Positions 38,201-47,245 are shown, counted from the first letter of the stretch. The stretch: 64,000 nt of DNA from Paludibacteraceae bacterium (GCA_017647145.1 JAGCLD010000004.1:36045-100044), one strand, 5' to 3'. Numbers and translations are program-made. The notes: generated by a model not told the origin, from the letters alone.

Positions 38201-38542
38201 ACCCGTATTGATACGTTTGTCTACTTTACCCATACCTGTTACCACCACTTCTTGAATTTCCTGGGTTTCGGCTTTTAAGGTTACTTTCATGTGAGCTTGG
38301 ATAGGAAGCTCTTGTTCTTTGTAGCCTACATAGGAGAAACGGATTGTCTTGGCACCACTTGGAGCTGTGAGTTCGAAGTGTCCATCAAAGTCCGTAATTG
38401 TTCCCACTGTAGTTCCTGGAATGGTTACGTTGACACCAATGGCAGGTCCCATGTCGTCATAAACCGTACCTTCCACATTTGTCTGAGCATATAGGACCAC
38501 GCCTATACAACTTAAAACAAGGGAGAGAATTAATTTTTTCAT
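35219..38542 (-). CDS. SusC/RagA-family TonB-dependent transporter
   Basis: 1107 aa from the ATG at 38542; the longer frame to 38575 lies before the signal peptide and is rejected. Order: signal peptide (MKKLILSLVLSCIGVVLYAQ), carboxypeptidase-regulatory-like domain (VEGTVYDDMGPAIGVNVTIP, then TDFDGHFEL), TonB box region QEVVVTGMG, plug (ATSIYGSSKPLWVVDGV), then the barrel ending FTFTVRLGL. It imports a ligand into the periplasm with TonB energy. It is the first gene of the locus with SusD, metallohydrolase, DUF4302 and a T9SS protein. Confidence 0.95.
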   Translation of the reverse strand: MKKLILSLVLSCIGVVLYAQTNVEGTVYDDMGPAIGVNVTIPGTTVGTITDFDGHFELTAPSGAKTIRFSYVGYKEQELPIQAHMKVTLKAETQEIQEVVVTGMGKVDKRINTGATTQISADKAKMDGMADVSRALEGKAAGVSVQNVSGTFGTAPKIRVRGATSIYGSSKPLWVVDGVVLEDAVEVSSDDLSSGDAATLIASAIAGLNADDIESFQILKDGSATSIYGARAMAGVIVVTTKKGKQGVSKLSYTGEFTYRMKPSYQNFNISNSQEQMDIYKSMERRGLLEFTRLNSASNSGTYGKMYQLLDTYADGEFSLPNELAARNAYLSAAEVRNTDWFDLLFQNNVMMNHAVSMTAGTDKARYYASMSAMYDPGWTLSNSVQRYTANFNGSYDILKNLTVSLLGNASYRKQQAPGTTNSDLDPVSGEVGRDFDINPYSFAINTSRALDPNEYYRRNYTDFNIFNELENNYIDINITDVKFQGEINYKPIKGLDINGIASLRYQTSKQEHHIKEQSNQANAYRAGIYPEDATIRDANKYLYTNPDDPTALPVCVLPQGTGIYSKTEYSMLSLDLRATAAYSAAFDEEKHILNLFAGAESSSIDRQATWFRGWGMQYGNGSTPFWDPQIFKQLKEEGAEYYTDAWTYTRGLAFFGMATYSFKRRYTINGTMRYEGSNLLGRSRKARWLPTWNVAASWNMHEEGWFQRAFQDAWTHSMLRASYSLTADRGPITNSTAVYVALTPWRPLAGIQEPAIALQSLGNDELTYEKKYEFNIGWDMGFVNNRINFSVDYYTRNNFDLIGPTTTSGVGGEVIKYANVASMWSQGVEFTLSTLNIKNKHFSWNSDLIFSYAENKITELDSQTNMIYMVYGAGYALPGYPVRSLFSLNFAGLNQDGLPTFKKNDGSVLPLDEINFQQREELEDILKYEGPTDPTITGSFGNTFSYYGFKLNLFLTYSFGNVIRLDPVFRASYDDMTALPREFQKRWVTQGDEAYTDIPTIPDSRLVNLYTSTDMNKLYNAYNYSTERIASGDFIRLKEISLSYDFPKEWFEGYKVTNLGLKFQATNICLLYADKKLNGQDPEFFNTGGVAMPVPKQFTFTVRLGL

Positions 38543-38630
38543 AAATACTTTAAATGTTAAACAATAGTATTTCATTTTATAACTTAGATGCTTTTACTAC
38601 CCGTTTGGGCACAAAGAGTCCAAGCAGGGG

Positions 38631-38638
38631 CAAAGATA
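38631..38638 (-). promoter_or_regulatory. -7 box TATCTTTG of the first SusC locus
   Basis: The minus strand reads TATCTTTG, with TTTG about 20 bases further upstream (38659-38662) as a -33 element. Leader about 85 nt. No anti-sigma, ECF sigma or hybrid sensor gene is near. Confidence 0.65.
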
Positions 38639-38846
38639 GATTTTCCGTAGCAAAAAAACAAACATAAACTGCAATAAGATTCATTTTTTAACAAAAAAAT
38701 ACATCACTTTTTTATCTAAAAAGGATTATATGTGGGGTATATGGTATTTGTCAGATATTCAAAAAAATGTTCTACAACAGAGTTGAAGAATAGGTTAAAA
38801 TATGAAAGCAGATTGAAATGTGCTAATATTCAAGTATTTTAGGGGT

Positions 38847-39434
38847 TCATCCAAAGATATTATCCCACATTTGAAAGCGCTGTACGGATTCATCCCCGAA
38901 TTTTATAAGTTTTTTTAAGATTTTTTCTGTGTTTGCGCATGTATCTAGGTGTGTTTTTGAGTAGAATTTATCGGCGTAACTTACTATTTTTTCTTCTAAA
39001 GTGTCAGGTTGATAGGTGCGATTTGTGGGTATTGGGAGATTTTGCGTGACAATTTGCCAGTGAGTTATGCCAGTTCCGGTGTGTCTTTCAGCGACGAGAG
39101 CGTGTTTTGGGAGTCCTTCGTTACGCAACAAATCGGCTCCAAGATATCCGTGTTCGATGTATTGATGTGTTCCGTTACATCCGATGATGGGTGCATTGCA
39201 TAGGAAGACTCCAATGTCATGGAGATAGGCCGCTTGGAGGACGAATGTTGTGTTTACTTTAAGTTCCGGGTGAGTCATGATTACTTGCAATGCTTTTTGT
39301 GCCACTTGTCGGCTGTGCGTGAGGAGTATTTGGTAGGCTGTTTCTTCTGTCTTATAGTATTTATGTAGTATAGACAATGCGAATGTTTCTGCGTCTTGTA
39401 GCAATTGCTTGGTGCGTGGCTTTGGTGTATTCAT
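38847..39434 (-). CDS. HD-domain phosphohydrolase
   Basis: 195 aa from the ATG at 39434; the frame could extend to 39458, but that TTG overlaps the -7 box. It contains a first His (LLTHSRQVAQKAL, about residue 40), the HD pair in AAYLHDIGVF (72-73) and later His in HQYIEHGYLGADLLR and VAERHTG. This fits a small HD-superfamily metal-dependent phosphohydrolase; the substrate is unknown. The coding strand is C/A-rich here, opposite to the DUF6973 gene on the same strand at 55 kb. It is a single gene. Confidence 0.85.
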   Translation of the reverse strand: MNTPKPRTKQLLQDAETFALSILHKYYKTEETAYQILLTHSRQVAQKALQVIMTHPELKVNTTFVLQAAYLHDIGVFLCNAPIIGCNGTHQYIEHGYLGADLLRNEGLPKHALVAERHTGTGITHWQIVTQNLPIPTNRTYQPDTLEEKIVSYADKFYSKTHLDTCANTEKILKKLIKFGDESVQRFQMWDNIFG

Positions 39435-39455
39435 TTTGTTTGTTTTATTTGAGGG

Positions 39456-39463
39456 CAAAGATA
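39456..39463 (-). promoter_or_regulatory. -7 box TATCTTTG of the HD gene
   Basis: The minus strand reads TATCTTTG; start near 39452, leader about 18 nt. Confidence 0.6.
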
Positions 39464-39561
39464 CAATTTCTTTGATATTCTGTCTTGTTTTCTATTGGTG
39501 TTGTGATGTGTTTTCGATGATATTTTGTGGGGTGACGTGTGGTGAGTGATTCTTTTTTGTT

Positions 39562-39605
39562 GCTGAATAGCCTATTAATAACCTACTAATAGCCTACTAG
39601 TATTA
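39562..39605. repeat. 11-bp-phased repeat tract (locus 3)
   Basis: Four 11-base units: GCTGAATAGCC first, then TATTAATAACC, then TACTAATAGCC, then TACTAGTATTA. The first three align with the tract at 47302-47334. It lies in a strongly G/T-rich intergenic stretch (39464-39735) in which no gene is seen. Confidence 0.75.
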
Positions 39606-39735
39606 GGACGGGATGAGTTTTATAGGAGATTTATTTTGCGGGATGTGGGTGATTGTACCGATTGTGGGTTGAGGAAGTGATGATTAGCATGGTTTGAAGG
39701 TGTTTATTTCGGATTGTGATATATACTATAAAAAG

Positions 39736-39760
39736 AGAGTGTGCCCGAAAGGCACACTCT
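39736..39760 (-). terminator. Terminator of the second SusCD locus
   Basis: A perfect ten-base stem (AGAGTGTGCC and GGCACACTCT) with a five-base loop, with an A-run on the left that becomes the U-tract of the minus-strand transcript. Confidence 0.85.
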
Positions 39761-39788
39761 GATTTTTTCCGTTAAGGGTTGTTTGTAA

Positions 39789-41168
39789 TTATTCTACTAC
39801 AGTACCCAATACGTTGTATTTAACGCCATCTTTGATGATGATCAATTGACCGTTTTCGATTACTTTTACAGCTTTAGCTTCGCCGTCAGCTACAACGTCA
39901 GCGATGCCAGTGAGTTCGGCACCGGTCAAGCAGTCAACTGCAACTGCTTTACATTTTTGTTCAGGCTTAGCAGGGTCGAAGTTGGTGATTTTGTAGCAAC
40001 CGTCAGCAGTTACATTGTTAACATCTTCAGTTTGAGCGTGAGCTTTAATTCCGTCCCAGCTTTCTACTTTACCAGAAACAAACAATACGTTGAATTGAGT
40101 AAGGTCATCAACTTGCAAAACGAAGTTGTTACCTGATTTAACCATTGTGCGGAATGAGCCATCAACACCGTCAGCCCAAACCCATGCAGACATGTTTACT
40201 GCAGCTTTACCTACTGAGTCAAGTTTATTCCAGATAGCTTCTTCGCTTGCTGTTTCAGCAGGGATAGAAACCTTAAGCATGATAGGGTCTTTAGAGCAGT
40301 CGAATACAGTGATAGCAGCTTCGTTTGTGAGAACTACGTCGTCGTATTTCTTAGTAGTAGCGTCTTCCATAACTACTTCGCTACCAAGAGCAACTACTTC
40401 AACTGGAGTTTCAGAGAATGCGAAACCGCAAGCCATCATTTTAGAACCAGCAGTACCTACGATGTAAGTTTCAGCTTCAGCGTAAACTTGCAATGCAAGC
40501 ACACCGATACCGCTTGTAGAGTAAGAAGCGTCGCGTACTACAGCGTAAGGCATTGGAGCAGAAGAGAGCAATTCGTTGTAAGTAGGTTCACCTTTGTATT
40601 CCACCATAATAGCACCGTCAGGATTTCCGATAGGATCGTTTTCTTTTGGGTTAACAGACATGGTGAGATACTTGAAACCAACATAAGTACCTTCGATTAC
40701 ACCATTAGCTTCAGCGATACCTTCAAAAGCGAATTGTTGTTTGTTAGGAGTAGATTTAACAGCTACATACAAGTAACCATCTTTTTTTACTTTAACTTTG
40801 AAGCAAGCTCCTTGAGTAGGGCAAGCCATGTCAACAACAGGGTTAGCACCACCAGCAGTTGGGTTGTCTTGACCTTGGATGCGTTCTTTGTTGTAGTCAA
40901 CTACTACATCACCGATTTTAAGGTGGCTATAAGCGGTGTCAGTTACCATACCTACAGCTTTGTAAGTGGTTTTGTAAGCGTTGTACACTTCAAAGTTTTC
41001 GCCAGCGATGAAAAGTTCATCAGCTTGTACTTCAACTTTGTCAGATTTGTTAAACTCTGTACCAGCAGCGTTTTTGTCGCCAATGGTAGGCAGATAGTGG
41101 AATTCCACTTGAGCCATCAAGCTCATGCTTGCAGCCATAGCAGCTGCCAAAAAGAAAATTTTCTTCAT
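39789..41168 (-). CDS. Secreted protein of the second SusCD locus, unknown function
   Basis: 459 aa with a signal peptide (MKKIFFLAAAMAASMSLMAQ). Two or three beta-rich domains follow with no recognised family; VEVVALGSEVVMEDATTKKY and similar strands suggest beta-sandwich modules. The C-terminus (IENGQLIIIKDGVKYNVLG) resembles the short sorting tails of secreted Bacteroidales proteins. By position it may be the SusE/F-like or enzyme component of the locus (inference). No catalytic residues are recognised. Confidence 0.7.
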   Translation of the reverse strand: MKKIFFLAAAMAASMSLMAQVEFHYLPTIGDKNAAGTEFNKSDKVEVQADELFIAGENFEVYNAYKTTYKAVGMVTDTAYSHLKIGDVVVDYNKERIQGQDNPTAGGANPVVDMACPTQGACFKVKVKKDGYLYVAVKSTPNKQQFAFEGIAEANGVIEGTYVGFKYLTMSVNPKENDPIGNPDGAIMVEYKGEPTYNELLSSAPMPYAVVRDASYSTSGIGVLALQVYAEAETYIVGTAGSKMMACGFAFSETPVEVVALGSEVVMEDATTKKYDDVVLTNEAAITVFDCSKDPIMLKVSIPAETASEEAIWNKLDSVGKAAVNMSAWVWADGVDGSFRTMVKSGNNFVLQVDDLTQFNVLFVSGKVESWDGIKAHAQTEDVNNVTADGCYKITNFDPAKPEQKCKAVAVDCLTGAELTGIADVVADGEAKAVKVIENGQLIIIKDGVKYNVLGTVVE

Positions 41169-41212
41169 AATAAATAAAATTTAAAAGTTATTAATAACCG
41201 AATAATCAGAGA

Positions 41213-41671
41213 TTATTCTTTTTTTACACCATTAAAAGTATTCGCAAATACTACGTTTTTTCTTCCTTCTTTTCCCGTGTTAGAGAAGAACATTGTTGCC
41301 TCACCGTTTGCATAAATACGTCCGTAGAACTTCGAGTTCATGCCATTTGCCACTTTGTCATTGCTAAAGACAATGTCGTCACCGGCGTGTGCCACATTAG
41401 CGAGTCCTCTGTATTCTGCTGTCCAAGATTCTGTGGGTCTGATTGTAACGAAGCATTGGTTGGCAAGTGTATCTCTAAAGATACTTAACTCAATTTCTCC
41501 AGCGAATGTTGATTTATTACCTGTAGAAGAAACACATTCCCACTCTCCTGAAAATACTCCGACAGCATCTGCTGCAGGTGTGTTTTCGTAATGACGAACT
41601 TCGTCGCCCGGTGTGCAGCTAACTGCATACACACCAAGCATTAAAGTGACTATATAAAGAAGTTTTTTCAT
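41213..41671 (-). CDS. Small lipoprotein of the second SusCD locus
   Basis: 152 aa. Lipobox YAVSC at residue 19. The mature part is beta-rich (GEWECVSSTGNKSTFAGEIE, then FVTIRPTESW) and could be a small barrel or lipocalin-like fold, but no family was recognised. It lies 30 bp after the SusD gene and 45 bp before the secreted 459-aa protein, so it belongs to that transcript. Likely surface exposed. Confidence 0.7.
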   Translation of the reverse strand: MKKLLYIVTLMLGVYAVSCTPGDEVRHYENTPAADAVGVFSGEWECVSSTGNKSTFAGEIELSIFRDTLANQCFVTIRPTESWTAEYRGLANVAHAGDDIVFSNDKVANGMNSKFYGRIYANGEATMFFSNTGKEGRKNVVFANTFNGVKKE

Positions 41672-41701
41672 ATCTCAAATCGATTTAATAGGTTATGTGG
41701 G

Positions 41702-43504
41702 TTAATATCCCAGATTTTGTTTGCTTGTACCATTTTTATAGGCATCGTTTCCGTTCACCTCAGATTGTGGAATCGGTCTATACCATTTAACTTCTCCGCT
41801 GGCATTACTCATCATGGATAATGCTTGTCCTGCAAGGTCAGCATTGAAGATATTGTTATAGCGCACAAGTTGACGGGTGCGGCGGAGGTCCATCCAACGA
41901 TGTCCTTCGGCATAGAGTTCTCTCGCACGTTCGTCCAAGATAAGGTCAATATCAGTTGCAGTAAAGGCTGCATAGCAGTCAAGATCGGCGTATGCCGGTT
42001 TGTAGGAAGCCCAGTCTGTGGCTGCAACACCTGCACGTGCGCGCACATCGTTGATATAAGTCAATGCTGTTGCCGCATCATCAGCCAACAAAGCTGCCTC
42101 GGCTGCAACTAAATAGATGTCGGAAAGATGGAGTACTACGATATCACGATATCCGTTAGTTTTATTGACAGCAATTGCTGCAGATGCCGGATCGTCAAAC
42201 TTTTTAACTACAGGTGCGGCAAACATACCCGGGTCTTGGTTTACATAAGCCACATACTCTTTCTTAGATCCGTTGACCCACATATCGGGATAAGACATTA
42301 CGAGTACAGCCGGAGCATTAATGCACGCGCCTTGTTGTAATTGAGCTGCATGTTCGGTTTGATAAGTAGAAGCCAGACTTGTAGAAGCTGTTCCCGGGAA
42401 AATGCGCAAGGCTACCGGCATAGTGTCTAAAACTGCAGCGTCAGCGTTGTAGTAAGCATAGTATCCTACAGTTCCCCATCCTGCTTGTGGTGCATTGTAC
42501 ATTGTAGTCATGAAGGTTGCATCATAACGTGCATCATCTGCTGTCCAAAGATAGCTTGATTTAGGGTTGCTTGCATGGAGTCCATCTACGTATTTTTCTC
42601 CGGTAGATGTACAGTCACCATAGTAACTTCCGAATGTGTTTTGTAAGCCATGTCCACCCGTTTTGAGCTCACCTGGCCATCCATTACGTGCATATTGCAC
42701 CGCAAAGATTACTTCTTCATTTCCTTCATTTTTAGGACTCCACTTGTCATCAAAAGTCATTGCAAGGGCTTGACTTCCGATGGCTTCTTTGGCGTAGTTT
42801 AAGGCTTGAGTGAAGTAAGTTTTATCTTTGATTTGATATGTACCATTGTTGGCGTCAGTAAGGGTTGTTCCCAAATCCCATGCTGCTGCCAAATATACTT
42901 TTGCCAAGAGTGCATTCACTGCTCTTTTTGAAGCATTTCCGTCAGTGGCAGTTGCTTTAAGATTTGGATCTGTAAGTGCAGTTGTCAAGTCATCAATTAT
43001 GTATGTATATACATCATTAAGCGGTGTGCGTGGATAATTGCGTTCGCTATTGTTGATGTATTCTTTAATGTAAGGCACTTCACCAAACTGTTGGCTCAAC
43101 ACATAGTAGCAATAAGCTCTAAGGAAGAGCATTTCTCCCTTGTAAGCACCTGCTTGGTCATAGAACATTGTTGCATTGGCCATATTGATACAAGCATACA
43201 AGTCAGCATAGAGCGATTTTACGTTATCGCTTTCGGGTGTGAGTGTATAACGGTCGAATTCACTACCTGTTTTTTTATTGCTTGCCATGTAGAGGTCAAC
43301 GCCTTCTTCATACACATCCACTCTTGCCACAACCGGCTTGAGCAATGAATAGGCATAGACTCTCAGGGTAGCTGGATCTTTTGTGAAATAATCACCAGCA
43401 TTCTGTCCACCTGCGGTTTTATTTTCTGCGGTCAAGAAATCTTCGCAACCAGTAAATAGACAACCGACAAGCAGTAAGGTCAATATATAAATTGTTTTCT
43501 TCAT
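41702..43504 (-). CDS. SusD/RagB-family nutrient-binding lipoprotein
   Basis: 600 aa. Lipobox LFTGC at about residue 19, followed by EDFLTAENKTAGG. The C-terminal RagB/SusD signature is clear: LDERARELYAEGHRWMDLRR and then RYNNIFNADL. It pairs with the SusC gene 27 bp upstream. It is a lid and binding subunit for TonB-dependent import; ligand unknown. Confidence 0.94.
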   Translation of the reverse strand: MKKTIYILTLLLVGCLFTGCEDFLTAENKTAGGQNAGDYFTKDPATLRVYAYSLLKPVVARVDVYEEGVDLYMASNKKTGSEFDRYTLTPESDNVKSLYADLYACINMANATMFYDQAGAYKGEMLFLRAYCYYVLSQQFGEVPYIKEYINNSERNYPRTPLNDVYTYIIDDLTTALTDPNLKATATDGNASKRAVNALLAKVYLAAAWDLGTTLTDANNGTYQIKDKTYFTQALNYAKEAIGSQALAMTFDDKWSPKNEGNEEVIFAVQYARNGWPGELKTGGHGLQNTFGSYYGDCTSTGEKYVDGLHASNPKSSYLWTADDARYDATFMTTMYNAPQAGWGTVGYYAYYNADAAVLDTMPVALRIFPGTASTSLASTYQTEHAAQLQQGACINAPAVLVMSYPDMWVNGSKKEYVAYVNQDPGMFAAPVVKKFDDPASAAIAVNKTNGYRDIVVLHLSDIYLVAAEAALLADDAATALTYINDVRARAGVAATDWASYKPAYADLDCYAAFTATDIDLILDERARELYAEGHRWMDLRRTRQLVRYNNIFNADLAGQALSMMSNASGEVKWYRPIPQSEVNGNDAYKNGTSKQNLGY

Positions 43505-43531
43505 ATTACAGTGTCTTTAAAAAGTTAGCTA

Positions 43532-46500
43532 TTAGAACTTGAGGCTTAAACCGAGTTGTGCATTGACAGTGGCCGGTGCATCATTTTGTAGTGATGTGTG
43601 AGCCCACTCTGGATCAAAACCTTCATATTTTGTGAAGCAGAAAGGATTAGTAACCGTGCAATAGATGCGCAGTTTTTTAATTTTCAATTTTTCTAATTCT
43701 CTCTTTTGGAAGCTATAAGCCAATGTAATGTATTTTACTTTCAAGAAGCTTGCATCAACAATTTTGTTACATCCATCCAACCAATAAGCATTACCTATAC
43801 CGCTTTCTACACCCGCATTGTTAGGGAATGGATATTTTCCGTAATGAGTAGTTTCTTGGAATACTGGATTAATATAGGTACCGTTTTCGTTGATTCCATC
43901 ACAATCTATGAGGGTTCCTGCCGGTATATAATAGTCCATATTCATACGCATACGTCCACGGTCAGAATAGTTCAAATACTCACTATAGAATTCAGACTCA
44001 ACTGTCTGTCCATATTTTCCATAGAGTGAGAATGAGAATTCAATACCTTTCCATGTGAGAGTTGATGTTAATGAACCGGTGATTTTAGGGTCAGATGAAT
44101 AGACTTTCTTATCTGCGTCAGAGAATTGTCCATTTCCGTCAACATCTCTGATGATTGGTTGACCTTCTGTCCATCCGTAGCAAGCATAATAATAGTCAGC
44201 TTCTTTCATTTCCGCACCAGGTGTGAGTCCTTTTTTCACGGCGATTTCTGTGTTAGGAACTACCATCATCTTGTCACTAACAATACCATCCCATTGGTAT
44301 CCATATACGTTGTTGATAGGTTGTCCTCTAAAGAGTCCGTCGTTAGGAAGGTCAGTACCTGAACCATTTATTTCCAACACTTCGTTGTGGTTGTGTGCCA
44401 ATGTGAAAGAGGTTTCCCAACGCCATCCATTACGGTCAACATTCACTGTTTTCAATCCAACTTCCACACCTCTGTTCAATACAGATCCTACGTTGGTGAT
44501 TACTGTTTGTCCACCGGCTTCCAATGGGAGTTCTACTGCATAGAGCAGATTGTCTGATACTTTATTGTAGAAATCAACTGTACCTGTGATTCTATCGCGC
44601 AAGAATCCGAAGTCAAGACCGGCATTCCATTCACTACTGGTTTCCCAAGTTAATTCAGGGTCAACAATTGCGCTTGGATAGTATCCTGTCATGTATGAAT
44701 TACCAAATGGGTAGTAGATAGGTCCGGCAACTCCTTGTACTGTCGCATAGTTTCCGATACCAGAGTTGTTACCTGTCATACCATAGCTTAAACGCCATTT
44801 TAAGTTGGTAATCCACTCAGCTTCTTTCATCCATGTTTCTTCAGACATACGCCATGCTAATGCGGCAGAAGGGAAATATCCCCATTGGTGTCCTTTAGCA
44901 AATTTACTTGAACCATCGGCACGCATTGTAGCTGTAACCATGTATTTACCTGCATAAGAATAGTTGGCACGCAAAGCAAAAGATGCCATTGAGTTTTCGG
45001 TGTAGCTATTTTTGCTATTACCTGCATCGTAAGTACCTGAAGCAAGGTTATACCATAGTGTGCCATCCATTACTCCGGTGTACTTCAAGTATATTTCATT
45101 GGAGTTGAATTGATTCAAAGAGAACAACCCCATGAGATTTACATTATGTTTCTTTGCAAATGTTTCGTTATAAGAGATTGTATTATCCCAAGTGTAAGAG
45201 AATCTTTGTCTCTTAGTGAGTTGCGCCACATTTGTGTCATAATCAGTAACGAGGGTGTTGTCAAATTGTCCTGTTGTGTGATTACCATAGTTAGGCGCAA
45301 ACATAGACTTGATTTGCAATCCTTTTACTGGAGTGATTTGCAAATATATGTTACCCATTGCTCTCCATGCATCTCTTTGTTTTGTTCTGTTTTGCATGTA
45401 CAACAGAGGTGAAACTTGGTCAGAGAATTGGTACTTACTGATAGAACCCATTGCTTCAAAGTTACCGGGTTTTTCGTTGATTACACCATCTTTGTTGTAG
45501 GCCTGCATGAAAGGATTCATGCGATATGCCACTTTGATAGCATCGTCATTTGCATACTCATTGCCCATCCATGACAAGTTGAAATTAATTCCGGCTTGTA
45601 CATATTTATTGATAGTTGCATCAATAGAACCTTTAAAGTTAACACGTTGTTGTTCGTCACCCACGTAGATACCTCTATCTTGGTTATAACCAATACCCAT
45701 GTGGTAGGCTACATGTTCATTACTTCCATTGACAGACACATAGTGGTTTTGTTGAAGTCCTGTACGGGTCACTAGGTCCATCCAGTCGGTAGATGTGTTG
45801 TCTTTAATGATTTGTTTGAGTCGATATTGCCCTGCAAATTCAGCAGTTCCTGCCGCACTACCATCATTGTATAGCGCCATTTGTTCATATCCTGCCATGG
45901 TATAGACTGGCTGTCCGCTTGATGGAATAGATGCACCACCTGAATAACCCATAAATTTGAGGAAACGATAGTTATAGAATTGTTGTGCATCCATAAACAT
46001 GTCCACTCTGGTTGGGTTGACAGATCCTACATACATATCATAACTAATGGAAGGCTTTGATTCTTTTTTACCTTCGCTTGAACCTGATTTAGTGGTGACC
46101 TGAACCACACCGGCTGTAGCACGGCTACCATAGATAGCTGTTGATGATGCATCTTTCAACACGTCAATACGAGAGATGTCTTGCGGATTGAGCCAATCAA
46201 TGTCATCACAAATGATTCCATCTACTACATAAATAGGTTTGGTGTCGGAGTTTGTTGAAGATTTACCACGAATTTCAATGTCAAATCCTCCACCTGTACG
46301 TCCTGTTGCTTGGGTAATATTTACTCCGGCTACAGATCCCTGCAACGCTTCTACAACACCCGTAGTACCTTTAGCAGTTAATTTTTCGTTATCAACTGAA
46401 GAAACAGATCCTGTCAAGTCGTTTTTCTTCATTTGACCATAACCCACCACTACTACTTCATCAAGTGCCTTTGTGTCTTCTGATAACACCACCTTCAACA

Positions 46501-46777
46501 CCTTTTGATTAGCAACAGTAATTTCTTTCGTTCCGTAACCGATGTATGAGAATACCAATACATCTTTTGCAGTTACATTTGACAAGGTGAAGTTACCATC
46601 AAAGTCAGTAATTGACCCATTCGTTGTCCCCTTCACCATAATACTCACTCCAATAAGCGGCTCGCCACTGTCATCTACAACAGTACCACTTACTGATGTT
46701 TGAGCGTACACAGCAAAGCACGACACGCTCAATATAAGCGACATCATGACTTTTTTCAAAAAAGTAAGTTTTTCCAT
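43532..46777 (-). CDS. SusC/RagA-family TonB-dependent transporter
   Basis: 1081 aa. Signal peptide, carboxypeptidase-regulatory-like domain (VSGTVVDDSGEPLIGVSIMV, then ITDFDGNFTLS), TonB box LDEVVVVGYGQMKKNDLTGS, plug with IDVLKDASSTAIYGSRATAG, and a long barrel ending in NAQLGLSLKF. All are standard for SusC proteins. It heads a four-gene locus with SusD, a small lipoprotein and a secreted protein. No sensor or glycosidase gene accompanies it, so the substrate is open. Confidence 0.96.
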   Translation of the reverse strand: MEKLTFLKKVMMSLILSVSCFAVYAQTSVSGTVVDDSGEPLIGVSIMVKGTTNGSITDFDGNFTLSNVTAKDVLVFSYIGYGTKEITVANQKVLKVVLSEDTKALDEVVVVGYGQMKKNDLTGSVSSVDNEKLTAKGTTGVVEALQGSVAGVNITQATGRTGGGFDIEIRGKSSTNSDTKPIYVVDGIICDDIDWLNPQDISRIDVLKDASSTAIYGSRATAGVVQVTTKSGSSEGKKESKPSISYDMYVGSVNPTRVDMFMDAQQFYNYRFLKFMGYSGGASIPSSGQPVYTMAGYEQMALYNDGSAAGTAEFAGQYRLKQIIKDNTSTDWMDLVTRTGLQQNHYVSVNGSNEHVAYHMGIGYNQDRGIYVGDEQQRVNFKGSIDATINKYVQAGINFNLSWMGNEYANDDAIKVAYRMNPFMQAYNKDGVINEKPGNFEAMGSISKYQFSDQVSPLLYMQNRTKQRDAWRAMGNIYLQITPVKGLQIKSMFAPNYGNHTTGQFDNTLVTDYDTNVAQLTKRQRFSYTWDNTISYNETFAKKHNVNLMGLFSLNQFNSNEIYLKYTGVMDGTLWYNLASGTYDAGNSKNSYTENSMASFALRANYSYAGKYMVTATMRADGSSKFAKGHQWGYFPSAALAWRMSEETWMKEAEWITNLKWRLSYGMTGNNSGIGNYATVQGVAGPIYYPFGNSYMTGYYPSAIVDPELTWETSSEWNAGLDFGFLRDRITGTVDFYNKVSDNLLYAVELPLEAGGQTVITNVGSVLNRGVEVGLKTVNVDRNGWRWETSFTLAHNHNEVLEINGSGTDLPNDGLFRGQPINNVYGYQWDGIVSDKMMVVPNTEIAVKKGLTPGAEMKEADYYYACYGWTEGQPIIRDVDGNGQFSDADKKVYSSDPKITGSLTSTLTWKGIEFSFSLYGKYGQTVESEFYSEYLNYSDRGRMRMNMDYYIPAGTLIDCDGINENGTYINPVFQETTHYGKYPFPNNAGVESGIGNAYWLDGCNKIVDASFLKVKYITLAYSFQKRELEKLKIKKLRIYCTVTNPFCFTKYEGFDPEWAHTSLQNDAPATVNAQLGLSLKF

Positions 46778-46879
46778 GAGATATTGTGTTTTTTATAAAA
46801 TGGTATCTACTACAAAAAGCTCAAAAAAAGGTGAATTACACTACACCCTCCACAACTAATCATCACACTACATTTTTGG

Positions 46880-46887
46880 CAAAGATA
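46880..46887 (-). promoter_or_regulatory. -7 box TATCTTTG of the second SusC locus
   Basis: The minus strand reads TATCTTTG with a leader of about 99 nt to the ATG at 46777. An imperfect -33 lies about 22 bases upstream. Confidence 0.55.
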
Positions 46888-47190
46888 ATATCTTTTTTTT
46901 AAATTATTCAATTGTGGTGAGAAATATCGTCATATTTTCCACAAATATATTATGTTTAGAAAGAAAACTATCACATGTAATAAAAAAAAATATGGGTTTC
47001 AGATAAAAATCTAAATGTGCATATAAGGTTAGTCACAATCGTAGTACTTATGCGGTTGGTTTTCTATTTTTAAATTCCAAGCCCGCAATTCAGAAAAGAG
47101 TTAATTAATGTGGCAAAATTTCGTCAAGAAAGTACAGTGCTCAGCCATATTTCCAACACAACTACAAAACAGCAAGCGTAACCGATGCCA

Positions 47191-47245
47191 CTAGATACAA
47201 AACAGATAGGAACTAGATAGGAACTAGATAGGATGAAGATACTAT
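47191..47245. repeat. 11-bp-phased repeat tract (locus 5)
   Basis: Five 11-base units starting CTAGATACAAA; the two central ones are CTAGATAGGAA and CTAGATAGGAT, each with AGATA at the same phase. The order of units matches the minus strand of 22554-22619. Intergenic, between the second SusC gene and the OmpH pair. The surrounding sequence from 46900 to 47190 is AT-rich with no gene seen. Confidence 0.8.

Noticed and set aside
47052..47086. GCGGTTGG / CCAAGCCCGC pairing considered as part of a tRNA or riboswitch
   Set aside because: No D-, anticodon- or T-arm, no conserved riboswitch core, and the stem is interrupted. At most a weak hairpin.
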